This document shows, piece after piece, positions 22,325 to 31,124 of a DNA stretch of 64,000 nt; the stretch's first letter is position 1, and every line of letters starts with the position of its first letter. Under the pieces are notes generated by a model, which saw only the letters and a program-made list of their open reading frames with translations, searched no databases and was not told where the DNA came from. Location: IMG/VR virus record IMGVR_UViG_3300034031_000001, positions 1-64,000 of that record, one strand, 5' to 3'. This DNA is from a virus. The position numbers were made by a program, and so were the translations under genes.

Positions 22325-23446
22325 ATGGTAGGTTTGAATCAAAATTTTACAAAGGTATTCGTAACCAATAACAATACCTTACTCGCTGCTGGTACTACCA
22401 CTGCCCTCGCAGATGGTCAATTGGGTATCTTCAATGCGGACACTTATGTAGCTGATGCTACACCAACTTGGGCTGAGGAAAAGGCAATTATAATTGCTCA
22501 AGGTACTCCTGATTACAGTGGATTCCCTAGTGGAGCTGGTATCAGAAATGAGACTGATAAGTCCAAGATTATAGTTGGTAAGAAGATTACTGGCTGGAGA
22601 AGAAAAGACTATAGTGCTGGTGCTAATCACATCATGACTATTGGTTGGGATGGTGTTAATGGTAACAAAGACACTAAGAACATGGATATCAAGTGTGATG
22701 AGGTTAAACACCTGTACATCAGACTGACTGGTAAACCTATCGAAGATTTGTTTCCGGGTGGTTATATGTTACACGTAGAAGCTCAAGGCCCTTGTTGCGA
22801 GACATGCGGTGACAACTGTGCTGATGTTGACCCAACAATGCTGAGAGACCAATTCTATGATAGAATCGTTGAACACGAATTCTTAGGTGGTATCTCAATA
22901 CTTAAGTACATCACAGTAACTAAGTTGACATCTACTAACACAGCTGGTGACCCAGTAGTAGGTTTGAAGTTTGAAAGTGCATTTGTTGATAGAGTTACAT
23001 CAGCATGTTACTACAACTTATTCCCTTACAATGCTGACCCAATCCATATCCAATTAAGCGAATACAATCCTGATTGGCATGGTACTCCTGAAAGATGTAT
23101 CAGCACATTCCCTGTAACTGAAATACAAGCAGTAGCCTATCCATTTGGTTCTGGCGAATATGTAATCCGTTACGAAGAGAATGCTAAGAAGTGGGATGGT
23201 CAGTACTATTCTGATGACATGGCTACGAGAGCAGCTTATGGTCAAAGATTACTGGCAGTGCCTACAACTAACTATGACCAATATACTCTAAGCTTTGACT
23301 TTGATTATAAGGTACTTGGTTGGTCTGATACATACAGAGATAGCTACAACATTGAAGTATTTGTACCTACGGGTCAAACAGCTTTCAGAACTGCTATCAA
23401 TACATATGTAAATAGTGTAACAGGGCTTGGTATAGCTACAGTATAA
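22325..23446 (+). CDS. Virion structural protein, candidate auxiliary capsid protein, 373 aa
   Basis: Beta-rich throughout, with no coiled coil and with a Cys cluster CCETCGDNCADVD at about residues 158-170. C/G-ending codons are enriched, as in the capsid gene, suggesting abundance. The position after the connector gene and the composition agree with a decoration or auxiliary capsid protein, but the specific role is inference. It has an A/C-rich leader and is followed by a strong hairpin. Confidence 0.6.
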   Translation: MVGLNQNFTKVFVTNNNTLLAAGTTTALADGQLGIFNADTYVADATPTWAEEKAIIIAQGTPDYSGFPSGAGIRNETDKSKIIVGKKITGWRRKDYSAGANHIMTIGWDGVNGNKDTKNMDIKCDEVKHLYIRLTGKPIEDLFPGGYMLHVEAQGPCCETCGDNCADVDPTMLRDQFYDRIVEHEFLGGISILKYITVTKLTSTNTAGDPVVGLKFESAFVDRVTSACYYNLFPYNADPIHIQLSEYNPDWHGTPERCISTFPVTEIQAVAYPFGSGEYVIRYEENAKKWDGQYYSDDMATRAAYGQRLLAVPTTNYDQYTLSFDFDYKVLGWSDTYRDSYNIEVFVPTGQTAFRTAINTYVNSVTGLGIATV

Positions 23447-23460
23447 TTCTAACAATAACT

Positions 23461-23486
23461 TGGTGGGAGGGGAAACTCTCCCATCA
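23461..23486 (+). terminator. Hairpin terminator after the 373-aa structural gene
   Basis: TGGTGGGAG (23461-23469) pairs with CTCCCATCA (23478-23486) with one G·U pair and an 8-nt loop, followed by CTTTATTAA. Confidence 0.6.
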
Positions 23487-23506
23487 CTTTATTAACTAAT
23501 GCATAA

Positions 23507-24040
23507 ATGGATACTAATTTAGACTTCTCTATTATTGAAAATGGTAATTGCAAGACAATTACTATAGTTGATGGCTCAATTTATGCTAGTGGTCAGACAA
23601 TCTCTGAACCCAAGTTTACTGTATATATACCCGGATTTACTGACCCAGTGGTTGTGAATATGGTTCCCAAGATAATTAATGTAATCAACAGTAATAATCT
23701 GAACCTGACATGCACTACAGATGTTAATGCATTGACGGTACTACCTGATGGAATATACAAGGCAACTTATAGTATAAAGCCATCTGCAACTTACTCCATA
23801 GAAAAGATGTTTCTTAGGACGTGTAAGTTGGAGTGTAAGTTTGACAATGCACTTTTAAAGTTAGATATGCTCAACTGTTTCGACGGTAACATACCTAACA
23901 AAATTGTCAAGTTAAGGGAGATTGAATTCCTAATAATGAGTGCTAAGGCAGCAGCTAATGCGTGTAACCCTAAGCTAGCCTTAGAGCTTTATATGAGAGC
24001 AGATAAGGAACTAAATAAAATTGAGGCTAAGTGTCTCTAA
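23507..24040 (+). CDS. Virion-associated hypothetical protein, 177 aa
   Basis: The N-terminal half is beta-rich (KTITIVDGSIYASGQTI, then PKFTVYIPGF), resembling a small jelly-roll or Ig-like domain. The C-terminal half is helical with several cysteines (CKLECKFDN, KLDMLNCFDG). This two-part structure just before the fibre genes suggests a fibre-attachment or chaperone-like protein, which is inference. Confidence 0.55.
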   Translation: MDTNLDFSIIENGNCKTITIVDGSIYASGQTISEPKFTVYIPGFTDPVVVNMVPKIINVINSNNLNLTCTTDVNALTVLPDGIYKATYSIKPSATYSIEKMFLRTCKLECKFDNALLKLDMLNCFDGNIPNKIVKLREIEFLIMSAKAAANACNPKLALELYMRADKELNKIEAKCL

Positions 24041-24055
24041 CAAAACCCAAACAAT

Positions 24056-24196
24056 ATGGCACAGTGTAAAACTTGTGGAAAAGAAGTAGGTTGCCCATGT
24101 AACCTTGATAAAAATGGAAATTGCAGTAAATGCGCTAGTAACGCCACTAAACAAGTAAATGTTACTACCCCAACTGTAAAAAATACTAAGCAATAA
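24056..24196 (+). CDS. Cys-rich mini-protein, 46 aa
   Basis: Starts MAQCKTCGKEVGCPCNLDK and continues NGNCSKCAS, giving CxxC, CxC and CxxC pairs that could bind one zinc ion, then a Thr/Asn/Lys tail. The A/C-rich leader CAAAACCCAAACAAT and exact TAATG coupling to the next gene support a real gene. Function unknown. Confidence 0.6.
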   Translation: MAQCKTCGKEVGCPCNLDKNGNCSKCASNATKQVNVTTPTVKNTKQ

Positions 24197-24474
24197 TGCT
24201 CAATCAATCAACAGGAAAGTCTAATTGTCCGTGCGGTGCAGATAAAGTATCAGTAATGCTATCTAAAATTGATGGTAAGCTGGTAGGTTATGCTAACAAG
24301 CATCTTAATTATCTTAAGTATGACACTGACTCTCCCTTTGATATGGACGAGGTATCTATGCTCATGTCCCTTAAAAGGATGTTTGTAGCTAAATCTACCT
24401 TGTGTACAGAGTGCTTTGCTGGACTACCTTTAGAAAATATTTGTTCAAAAATACTTAGGATAATTAGTAAATGA
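24196..24474 (+). CDS. Hypothetical protein, 92 aa
   Basis: Contains an N-terminal NCPCGADK and a later CTECFAGLPLENIC, so it is Cys-rich like its neighbours, with a helical centre. It overlaps both neighbours by 1-4 nt, meaning translational coupling. It probably works with the adjacent fibre-type genes. Confidence 0.55.
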   Translation: MLNQSTGKSNCPCGADKVSVMLSKIDGKLVGYANKHLNYLKYDTDSPFDMDEVSMLMSLKRMFVAKSTLCTECFAGLPLENICSKILRIISK

Positions 24475-25595
24475 GCTGCGTAACAGATTACTCTACATTA
24501 TGTTCTGGTGAAGTAGTCTCTACCAACTGTATCAGCTGGCAAGGAATTAATCTTCCTTGTTTGGGTATAGTTAAGGGAGATGCTTTAACTAAATTAGAGG
24601 AGGCAATAGCAAGTAAGCTTTGTGCATTGGATGTGGCAGTTGATATGTCTACAGCTACTCTATGCCCTGACTTAGTGGCTCTTATAGGCACTCAGGACAG
24701 GAATGCAGGCAACTTACTGAAGATATTACTTACATATAGCTGTACCCTTAAAGGGCTTATAGACAGCTTAACAACACAAGTAGGGGAGACACAGAGCCTT
24801 AACTTAGACTTCAAGTGTATAGAGATAGGAGCTACTGGTGACCCTTGTGACCCAACTTATGGCGCATACACAGTTAATACAGTATTGCAAATACTTATTG
24901 ATAACATATGTGACCTCAAAGTTGCTATCGACCAAATTAATAGTACAATTAGTACTACTGTAACTGACGGTATAGGAACTGCATTAGCCAACATGTTGTC
25001 CTCTTGTATGACTAACAGGATAACACCTGTAGGCTCAGGAGCTTCAACTAAAATAATGTTCAGTGGTTTCGTACCACCTTTTGTAGCACTCCCTTACTTT
25101 GGCCCACTGACACACTTTGATGCTTCAGGTAAAGGAGCAGATAATAGTCCTTACTGTGGATTCTATCTGTGTAATGGGCTTAATGGTACACCTGATATGA
25201 GAGGTAGAGTACCAGTAGGTGCCGTTAATGGTGTAGGTGGTGGAGCACTTCATCAACAAGTTGACCCTAGTCTACCACATAATAGTGGTGCAGGATATAG
25301 TATCAATGACATTGGTGGTGAGGTTAGACATAAGAATACAATAAATGAAATGCCTGACCACGGTCACACAGCTAGTACTCAACCTCACTCACATAGTGCT
25401 GGTAAAGTTGTCGCTGACAAACCTATAGTATATCCTAACATGATTATGTTACAGGGTAATACTGACATAGGATTACGTAACGTACAGGGTGACTCTGCTA
25501 CAGTACAGGTAACAATAGGAAATACTGGGGGTGATGCGTTCCATGAGAATAGAATGCCTTACAGAGCCTGTGCTTTCATAATGATGATAAACTAA
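24471..25595 (+). CDS. Tail-collar-type fibre protein, 374 aa
   Basis: The N-terminus (residues 1-50) is Cys-rich and contains LPCLGIVKGDALTKLEEAI with KLC, shared with the next gene; it is likely the virion-attachment domain. The C-terminal 170 residues carry a phage tail-collar domain: GFYLCNGLNGTPDMRGRVPVG, then NEMPDHGHTAS and PHSHSAG, the His-rich metal-binding pattern of T4 gp12-like short fibres. It is therefore a receptor-binding or short-fibre candidate. Confidence 0.78.
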   Translation: MSCVTDYSTLCSGEVVSTNCISWQGINLPCLGIVKGDALTKLEEAIASKLCALDVAVDMSTATLCPDLVALIGTQDRNAGNLLKILLTYSCTLKGLIDSLTTQVGETQSLNLDFKCIEIGATGDPCDPTYGAYTVNTVLQILIDNICDLKVAIDQINSTISTTVTDGIGTALANMLSSCMTNRITPVGSGASTKIMFSGFVPPFVALPYFGPLTHFDASGKGADNSPYCGFYLCNGLNGTPDMRGRVPVGAVNGVGGGALHQQVDPSLPHNSGAGYSINDIGGEVRHKNTINEMPDHGHTASTQPHSHSAGKVVADKPIVYPNMIMLQGNTDIGLRNVQGDSATVQVTIGNTGGDAFHENRMPYRACAFIMMIN

Positions 25596-25599
25596 TAAT

Positions 25600-27177
25600 A
25601 TGAGCTGTACATCTTGTAACGAATCTAATCCAACTTTAAACTATGTCCCTTGTGAGACAACTCCTGCTCAAGTAGGTTGCTTAAACATTATTGATGCTCA
25701 GTGTGTCGTATATTTAGGTGATGACCTCACTTGCTTAGGTGTGGGCACAGGTACTAGACTTGAAGCTATCTTACAGCTTATAGATACTAAGTTGTGTGGT
25801 GCTGATGGGGAGAGCCCATACAGTAACTACAATACTTACTGCTTACTTACAGGTGAAGATGAGTCTCCTGCTACTCAACAAGAGTTTGTAGAGACTATCT
25901 CTGAGTATGTATGTAATACACAGACACAACTTAATACCTTTGTTAATAGTACCTATGCAGGCAACTATGCTTCACAAAATACAAGAATAACTAATGTTGA
26001 GAAGCCTGTAGGATTACACAGTAACTCATATATTACAATACCAGAGGCTGCCACACAGACACAGATGTTACAATTACATACTGATAAGTTGGCTGACCTT
26101 AACACTAGAACCTCCCTTAATGGAGTTACGTGGAACTCATGTTACACAGTTGACCCATTACCTACAAGTATAGCACAGGGTTTTAATACTGTCCTGACAC
26201 AAATATGCACTCTTAGGAATCAGGTTAGTGGAGCTGGTGATACATATAAGATTAAGACTAGGAATACGGATACTAATCCTGACTACTTATACAATAAGTT
26301 TAAATCTACAGCTAGTGTGGCATTCTACACTATGACTGAGACTAATGGAGTAGAGAAGATATTTGCTGAGATTCCTACAATGGAGAAGCATATCTTTGAT
26401 ATGAATCAGTTTGATATCAATCAGGTATCTGCTGATGCAACCAGTGTAACTAAGTTAGTCTCTATTAAACCTAGTGCATTCCCTACACCCGAGAATACAG
26501 TTGACTGTACCTCAGTAATGGGAGTATACAGCAACTATACAACAGGTGCCTTACCCGGTGTGTTAGTGGGTAGTAATGCTGAAACAGGTGAATGTCAGAG
26601 GTTTGAAATACCTGCCATCAAGAATGCAATGTTTACAGGGTACACTACAGGTGACTATGTAATCATGTATGATGCTGATGCAACAGTAGAGAGTGCTAAG
26701 ATTCAGCTTAAAACATACACTCCCGTAACTAACACTGATACTAACATATACAATTCAGATGGTACTGTGTCTGGTAATAGAGTCATAACAGGTGACCCCG
26801 CTAATACTATCAGATTTGCTGGATTCAATGATTTCACTATCGGTGCAGATGTAGATTTTAATGCTGGAGGACAGGGTTATATAGGTGGATTTGGAATGGC
26901 TATTAATGTAGTTCCTAAGACATCTGACTACTCTGCTACTAAGAATGATAGCACTATTGTAGTGGATACCACTGGTGGAAACGTTATGATTACTCTACCA
27001 ACCACAGGTATAACAGGTGGTAAGATATTCATAATCAAAAAGATTGCAGCATCTAACAACGTTATAATTGATGTTACAGGAGAAGCTACTATAGATGGAG
27101 CTTCTACTAAGACTATTACAACACAATGGGATTTGCTCAGATTACAATTTAATGGTACTGGTTACTACATAATATAA
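25600..27177 (+). CDS. Fibre-type protein, paralogous N-terminus, 525 aa
   Basis: Starts MSCTSCNESN and repeats the attachment motif of the previous protein (LTCLGVGTGTRLEAILQLID and KLC, residues 45-70), so the two genes share an N-terminal module. The central part is Thr/Asn-rich and repetitive. The C-terminal 80 residues (GGNVMITLPTTGITGGKIFI through NGTGYYII) resemble fibre-tip beta domains. A strong terminator follows, closing the head/fibre transcription unit. Confidence 0.72.
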   Translation: MSCTSCNESNPTLNYVPCETTPAQVGCLNIIDAQCVVYLGDDLTCLGVGTGTRLEAILQLIDTKLCGADGESPYSNYNTYCLLTGEDESPATQQEFVETISEYVCNTQTQLNTFVNSTYAGNYASQNTRITNVEKPVGLHSNSYITIPEAATQTQMLQLHTDKLADLNTRTSLNGVTWNSCYTVDPLPTSIAQGFNTVLTQICTLRNQVSGAGDTYKIKTRNTDTNPDYLYNKFKSTASVAFYTMTETNGVEKIFAEIPTMEKHIFDMNQFDINQVSADATSVTKLVSIKPSAFPTPENTVDCTSVMGVYSNYTTGALPGVLVGSNAETGECQRFEIPAIKNAMFTGYTTGDYVIMYDADATVESAKIQLKTYTPVTNTDTNIYNSDGTVSGNRVITGDPANTIRFAGFNDFTIGADVDFNAGGQGYIGGFGMAINVVPKTSDYSATKNDSTIVVDTTGGNVMITLPTTGITGGKIFIIKKIAASNNVIIDVTGEATIDGASTKTITTQWDLLRLQFNGTGYYII

Positions 27178-27210
27178 TACCCGCGTTTTTGTTTGGTTTT
27201 ACGCAATGGG

Positions 27211-27243
27211 GGCTCGGATGTATCTACATCGCGGGCCTTTTTT
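27211..27243 (+). terminator. Strong intrinsic terminator
   Basis: A stem of roughly 12 bp with a single bulge (GGCTCG/CGCGGGCC outer, GATGTA-TC-TACATC inner) followed by TTTTTT (27238-27243). Confidence 0.8.
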
Positions 27244-27334
27244 ATGTCCCTATAGCAAAAGTTTATTAGGAAATGCAAAAAATACGCTGTAACTTCGCCA
27301 TACGAAATTGATAACAATTAAAAACTAAACAAAG

Positions 27335-28516
27335 ATGTCAAAACAAACATTAATTCAGGACGTACAAAAGAATGGTAAATATGCTGATTGGGCTACTCTA
27401 GCTAGAAAGCATGGATTAGTATCAGCAGATAGTGCACGTAAGACTTGGAGAAATGGTAAGGTTCCTTCATACGAACAATTATCTAGAGAGATAGGTATAG
27501 TACCAGAATTAAAATCTGTTGAACAGGACAATTACATTATTGACCTAGAGAATCAAATAGTAGAGTTAGTAAAGAAGTTAAAGGAGATGCCTAAAGCAAG
27601 TCCTGCAACTGCATTTAACATAGGGCACAACCCATTAGACTTCTCCCTTGAATTACAGAAGGAGACTATCCTTAATGAGATGAGAAGAAACTCTCCTAAG
27701 GTTAGTCCTATACGTACAGGAAGAGTTCCCGCTGAAAGAAACTGTTTACTAGAGCTATCAATATTTGACCTACACATAGGTAAGTTAGCTTGGGATAAAG
27801 AAACAGGAGAAGATTATGATATTGAAATAGCTGTTGCTAGATATAATGAGGCTATTGAGGAACTCCTTAGTAGAACCAATCTTGCAACTATTGATAGAAT
27901 ATTGTTACCTATAGGTAATGATATGATTAATGTTGATGGCAAGACTAACATGACTACCTCAGGCACTCCACAATCTTGTGACAGTAGATTTGGTAAGATG
28001 TTCAGAACTGCTAAGGAACTGCTTGTAAACACCATTAATAACCTATCTAGTGTAGCGCCAGTAGATGTAGTTGTGATTCCGGGTAATCATGATGAGGTTA
28101 CTATGTTCTCATTAGGGGAGGTGTTAGATGCATGGTTCCATAACGACGCAAATGTTGCGGTGCATAATGAGCCTAAACTCCGCAAATACTATCAGTATGG
28201 TGCTAACATGATTATGTTCACGCACGGTGATAAAGAGAAACATACTGACCTTGGTATGATAGCTGCAAATGAACAAGCACAAATGTGGGCTAATACAAAG
28301 TATCGTGAGGTACACCTTGGTCACTTTCATAAGAGCAAGGTTCTTAACTTCTTAGGGGTTGATGAACATGCTGGATTTAAAATTAGGATTCTTCCTAGCC
28401 TTAGTGGAACAGATGCTTGGCACCACGGTAAAGGCTATATATCAATGAAGGCTGCTAAAGGCTTTATATGGCACAGAGAGAAGGGCCTAATTACAGAACA
28501 CACTTACAATTTGTAG
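27335..28516 (+). CDS. Calcineurin-like metallophosphoesterase with N-terminal HTH-like region
   Basis: 393 residues. The metal-binding motifs are in order: D-x-H in FDLHIGK (D145, H147), GND near 194, GNHDE (250-254), HGDK near 297 and GHFHK near 329. This is the calcineurin/MRE11-type phosphoesterase fold. Residues 1-60 (WATLARKHGLVSADSARKTW) look like a helix-turn-helix. Substrate unknown; DNA, RNA or nucleotide phosphodiesters are possible. The gene is bounded by terminators on both sides, like a moron. A weak box TAACTTCG lies about 37 nt before the start. Confidence 0.82.
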   Translation: MSKQTLIQDVQKNGKYADWATLARKHGLVSADSARKTWRNGKVPSYEQLSREIGIVPELKSVEQDNYIIDLENQIVELVKKLKEMPKASPATAFNIGHNPLDFSLELQKETILNEMRRNSPKVSPIRTGRVPAERNCLLELSIFDLHIGKLAWDKETGEDYDIEIAVARYNEAIEELLSRTNLATIDRILLPIGNDMINVDGKTNMTTSGTPQSCDSRFGKMFRTAKELLVNTINNLSSVAPVDVVVIPGNHDEVTMFSLGEVLDAWFHNDANVAVHNEPKLRKYYQYGANMIMFTHGDKEKHTDLGMIAANEQAQMWANTKYREVHLGHFHKSKVLNFLGVDEHAGFKIRILPSLSGTDAWHHGKGYISMKAAKGFIWHREKGLITEHTYNL

Positions 28517-28540
28517 TTTAATTGTTATATTTCGTCTACA

Positions 28541-28568
28541 GCCTCCTTTTTCTAAGGGAGGCTTTTTT
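28541..28568 (+). terminator. Intrinsic terminator after the phosphoesterase gene
   Basis: GCCTCC (28541-28546) and GGAGGC (28557-28562) form the stem, followed by six T residues. Confidence 0.82.
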
Positions 28569-28593
28569 GTTTCAAATACTTTCCGTATATTTG
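28563..28593 (+). promoter_or_regulatory. Candidate promoter of the 98-aa gene
   Basis: TATATTTG (28586-28593) is a perfect -7 box. TTTT lies 19 nt upstream; a TTTG at 28566-28569 gives only a 16-nt spacer. The promoter partly overlaps the T-run of the preceding terminator. Confidence 0.5.
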
Positions 28594-28637
28594 CACTGTG
28601 ACCATATGGCACATATTCATTCATTAAACAAACATTT

Positions 28638-28934
28638 ATGAGAAGTACAATCAAGATTGACATGGATTCTGAGAATCAACCCTACATTGCAGTAGTGCTA
28701 GACTATGCAAGTGATGACCTAAGAGACAAGATGTTAAAGAGGTTCTTTGAGAAACTAAATTATTCTAGCAACCTAGCTCTAATTGAGTTCGTTAATCCCT
28801 CTAGTGAGGGTAAACAGTTCATCTCTATTGAGCCAATTGCTCCCGGCTCATTACAAGGTATAATAGATAGGGATACTCTACCTATCTCAATTCCACAGGT
28901 GACAGAGATGTCTAATGTTCGCAGACCAATATAA
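28638..28934 (+). CDS. Small hypothetical protein in its own transcription unit, 98 aa
   Basis: Begins MRSTIKIDMDSENQPYIAVV, with a beta strand followed by a helix (DLRDKMLKRFFEKL) and a C-terminal segment rich in Ile/Pro. No family recognised. It has a separate promoter candidate and lies between two terminators, so it is regulated apart from the virion genes on either side. Confidence 0.6.
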   Translation: MRSTIKIDMDSENQPYIAVVLDYASDDLRDKMLKRFFEKLNYSSNLALIEFVNPSSEGKQFISIEPIAPGSLQGIIDRDTLPISIPQVTEMSNVRRPI

Positions 28935-28942
28935 ATGATAAG

Positions 28943-28964
28943 GCCCCACAAGTTGGGGCTTTTT
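28943..28964 (+). terminator. Intrinsic terminator after the 98-aa gene
   Basis: GCCCCA (28943-28948) pairs with TGGGGC (28954-28959) around a 5-nt loop, followed by TTTTT. Confidence 0.85.
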
Positions 28965-28985
28965 CATGTAGATACGTTAGATATT

Positions 28986-29016
28986 TTTGATAGTTCACAG
29001 ATTAGTAGTATATTTA
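28986..29016 (+). promoter_or_regulatory. Bacteroidota-type promoter of the tail gene block
   Basis: TTTG (28986-28989), exactly 19 nt, then TATATTTA (29009-29016). The predicted leader to the ATG at 29043 is about 20 nt. It restarts transcription for connector and muzzle genes right after a terminator. Confidence 0.7.
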
Positions 29017-29042
29017 CCTCATTTTATAACACTTATTAGTTA

Positions 29043-29753
29043 ATGACTAAGAGAGAGGTAGTTTCAGAAATAATAAATGACCTAAGAGCCCATCAGGTAG
29101 ATGATAGGGTGTCAGAGAGGTATGTATTGTCAAAACTGACATACTATAATGGACTCTTCCTCAAGAGGGAAAATGACCAATTAAAGCTATTCTACGATAA
29201 TAACATATGGACTCCTGTAGATTGCATTAAACTAGAGACAGTGGATAATTCAGAATGTACAGATGTTAGAATCCCATTATACATCTCCCTTTCTCGTTCA
29301 GTTGAACCAATCCCAGAGATATACAGTTACAGTCACGGGCCCATCATAAGAGAGGTATCTCCAGTAGCAGGTAATAAGACTTACTTACCAACGACGCCTA
29401 ATGACTATCTAAAGATACTTAAGCGTGAATATAGAGACCCTAGGCAAAAATACTACTGGTTCCAAGGGCAACACTTAATTATACCAGATTCTAATCTAAC
29501 CACAGTCAACTTAACAGCATGTTTCGTAGACTCATTAGTAGCCAAGAGATTAAGCTCCTGTACCGAGACATCTGCATGTGCAGAGTCATTAGATGAACAG
29601 TTTCCTTGTCCAGCACACTTAGCTGCTATAGTTAAACAAGAGACCATTAAGGACTTATTTAACTTCTATAAGCGCAATATACGTGATGAAGTAGCTGACC
29701 TAGATACTAATAACAAGACAGAGAAGGGAGGCTCTCCACGTAATGGCCAATAA
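29043..29753 (+). CDS. Connector/ring-type tail protein, 236 aa
   Basis: The N-terminus (VSEIINDLRAHQVDDRVSER) and the central PTTPNDYLKILKREYRDPRQ with YYWFQGQHLIIPDS follow the pattern of crAss-like ring proteins that link portal and tail. The C-terminal helix ends in a charged tail. It shares operon position and 11-nt overlap with the next tail gene. Confidence 0.65.
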   Translation: MTKREVVSEIINDLRAHQVDDRVSERYVLSKLTYYNGLFLKRENDQLKLFYDNNIWTPVDCIKLETVDNSECTDVRIPLYISLSRSVEPIPEIYSYSHGPIIREVSPVAGNKTYLPTTPNDYLKILKREYRDPRQKYYWFQGQHLIIPDSNLTTVNLTACFVDSLVAKRLSSCTETSACAESLDEQFPCPAHLAAIVKQETIKDLFNFYKRNIRDEVADLDTNNKTEKGGSPRNGQ

Positions 29754-30258
29754 GTCAAGAGGATTAAAGAATGGAGATAGGCTAAAGTTACTCAACAAGA
29801 CATTTTGGGCTAGATTCAAAAGAGAAAGTGGAGTAGAGATATCATATCTAGACTTCTTAAAAGTTATTCAAGAGAGTAATCTTAAGATACAAGATAGAAT
29901 TCTTAGTAATATCAGTGGCTTCAAGTTCCCAGAAGCACTAGGTTTCTCTGCTGTAAGTAGATATAAGCCTGCTGTGTCAACTAGTTTCAAACAGATTGAC
30001 TGGAAGAAGACTAAGGAGCATAACACTATAGTATATCATACTAACTTCCATTCCTTTGGTTACAAGGCTAGGGTATTATGGTTAACAGATAAGCTATCTA
30101 GCTGTAAGAACATTAATGTATACAAGCTAACAGCTGAGCGCAAGATGGTGCGCAAGTTATCTAAGAACTTATTTGATGGAAAGGTTTATACTGAATACAA
30201 GTATGATGACTTTAAAACAAGAAAGATTCGTATAAATCTTGACAAATTTATGAAATAA
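29743..30258 (+). CDS. Basic tail-module protein, 171 aa
   Basis: Strongly basic, with many Lys/Arg, beginning MANKSRGLKNGDRLKLLNK and including DFLKVIQESNLKIQDRILS. Members of this type are conserved between the two connector genes of crAss-like phages. A hub or connector role is likely from position only. The stop overlaps the next start by one base. Confidence 0.6.
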   Translation: MANKSRGLKNGDRLKLLNKTFWARFKRESGVEISYLDFLKVIQESNLKIQDRILSNISGFKFPEALGFSAVSRYKPAVSTSFKQIDWKKTKEHNTIVYHTNFHSFGYKARVLWLTDKLSSCKNINVYKLTAERKMVRKLSKNLFDGKVYTEYKYDDFKTRKIRINLDKFMK

Positions 30259-31124
30259 TGGATAGACATTCATTCAGAAGTACGGACGCAATGTTCGCTA
30301 GAATACGAGAAGACCTATATACATTTGATAATGCAGGCATGATTGATGAAGGTAGATTCTACAAGCAAGTAGTCTACATTATCAACCTATTAGGTATTAA
30401 CTGGTACATTGACGCTGAAGAAATAATTGACGTATGTAACTATACAGCAGACTTACCTGATGACTTCAAACTACTTGAAGTAGCATTCAAGTGTAGTAAG
30501 TCTGTGGAGCAAGAGAATGCGGATGGTGTATTACTTAAGAGGAGAGTATTTGATTACTATCCTGAGATTGCCAACCCAAGTACACACTCATACGTATGTA
30601 AGGACTGTCCAGACTTCTGGAAACTCCCACCTACATGTCAGTTCAATAGACAAGAAGAGATATTAGTACCTAGGGGCTCAACCATACTTAGATATTCTTC
30701 TCCTCTTCTCTTAAAATTGGGCAATGTAGACACAAAGAAATGCTGTGTTACCAACTGTACTAACATGTTCAGTAGGGCAACAGATGAGATAACAATAACT
30801 AACAATAGAGTATTTACAAACTTCAAGGATGGTAGTATATACTTAATGTACAATGCATTTCCCCTTGATGAAGAAACACACCTCCCTTTAATACCAGATG
30901 ACCCTATCATTGAGAAGTGTATAGAGGACTACATCAAGTACAATTTGATGAAGAATATGGTGACTAATGGAGATGGTGATGTGTCAAGATTATTACAACT
31001 GTATAGAGATGATTATAAAGAGTCTCTGTCACAAGCTATATATCTTACCAAGCTACCTACCTTCAAGTCTATGACGGACATGATACGTAGAAACAAGAAG
31101 AGTCTTAACCTTTACCAACTGTAA
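30258..31124 (+). CDS. Connector/ring-type tail protein, 288 aa
   Basis: Contains NLLGINWYIDAEEIIDVCNY, a tyrosine-rich centre with a Cys-pair region (VCKDCPDFWKLPP), and FPLDEETHLPLIPDDPIIEK near 210-230, typical of tail-tube or connector proteins of podovirus-type phages. The following muzzle gene starts in the TAATG overlap with its stop. Confidence 0.65.
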   Translation: MDRHSFRSTDAMFARIREDLYTFDNAGMIDEGRFYKQVVYIINLLGINWYIDAEEIIDVCNYTADLPDDFKLLEVAFKCSKSVEQENADGVLLKRRVFDYYPEIANPSTHSYVCKDCPDFWKLPPTCQFNRQEEILVPRGSTILRYSSPLLLKLGNVDTKKCCVTNCTNMFSRATDEITITNNRVFTNFKDGSIYLMYNAFPLDEETHLPLIPDDPIIEKCIEDYIKYNLMKNMVTNGDGDVSRLLQLYRDDYKESLSQAIYLTKLPTFKSMTDMIRRNKKSLNLYQL

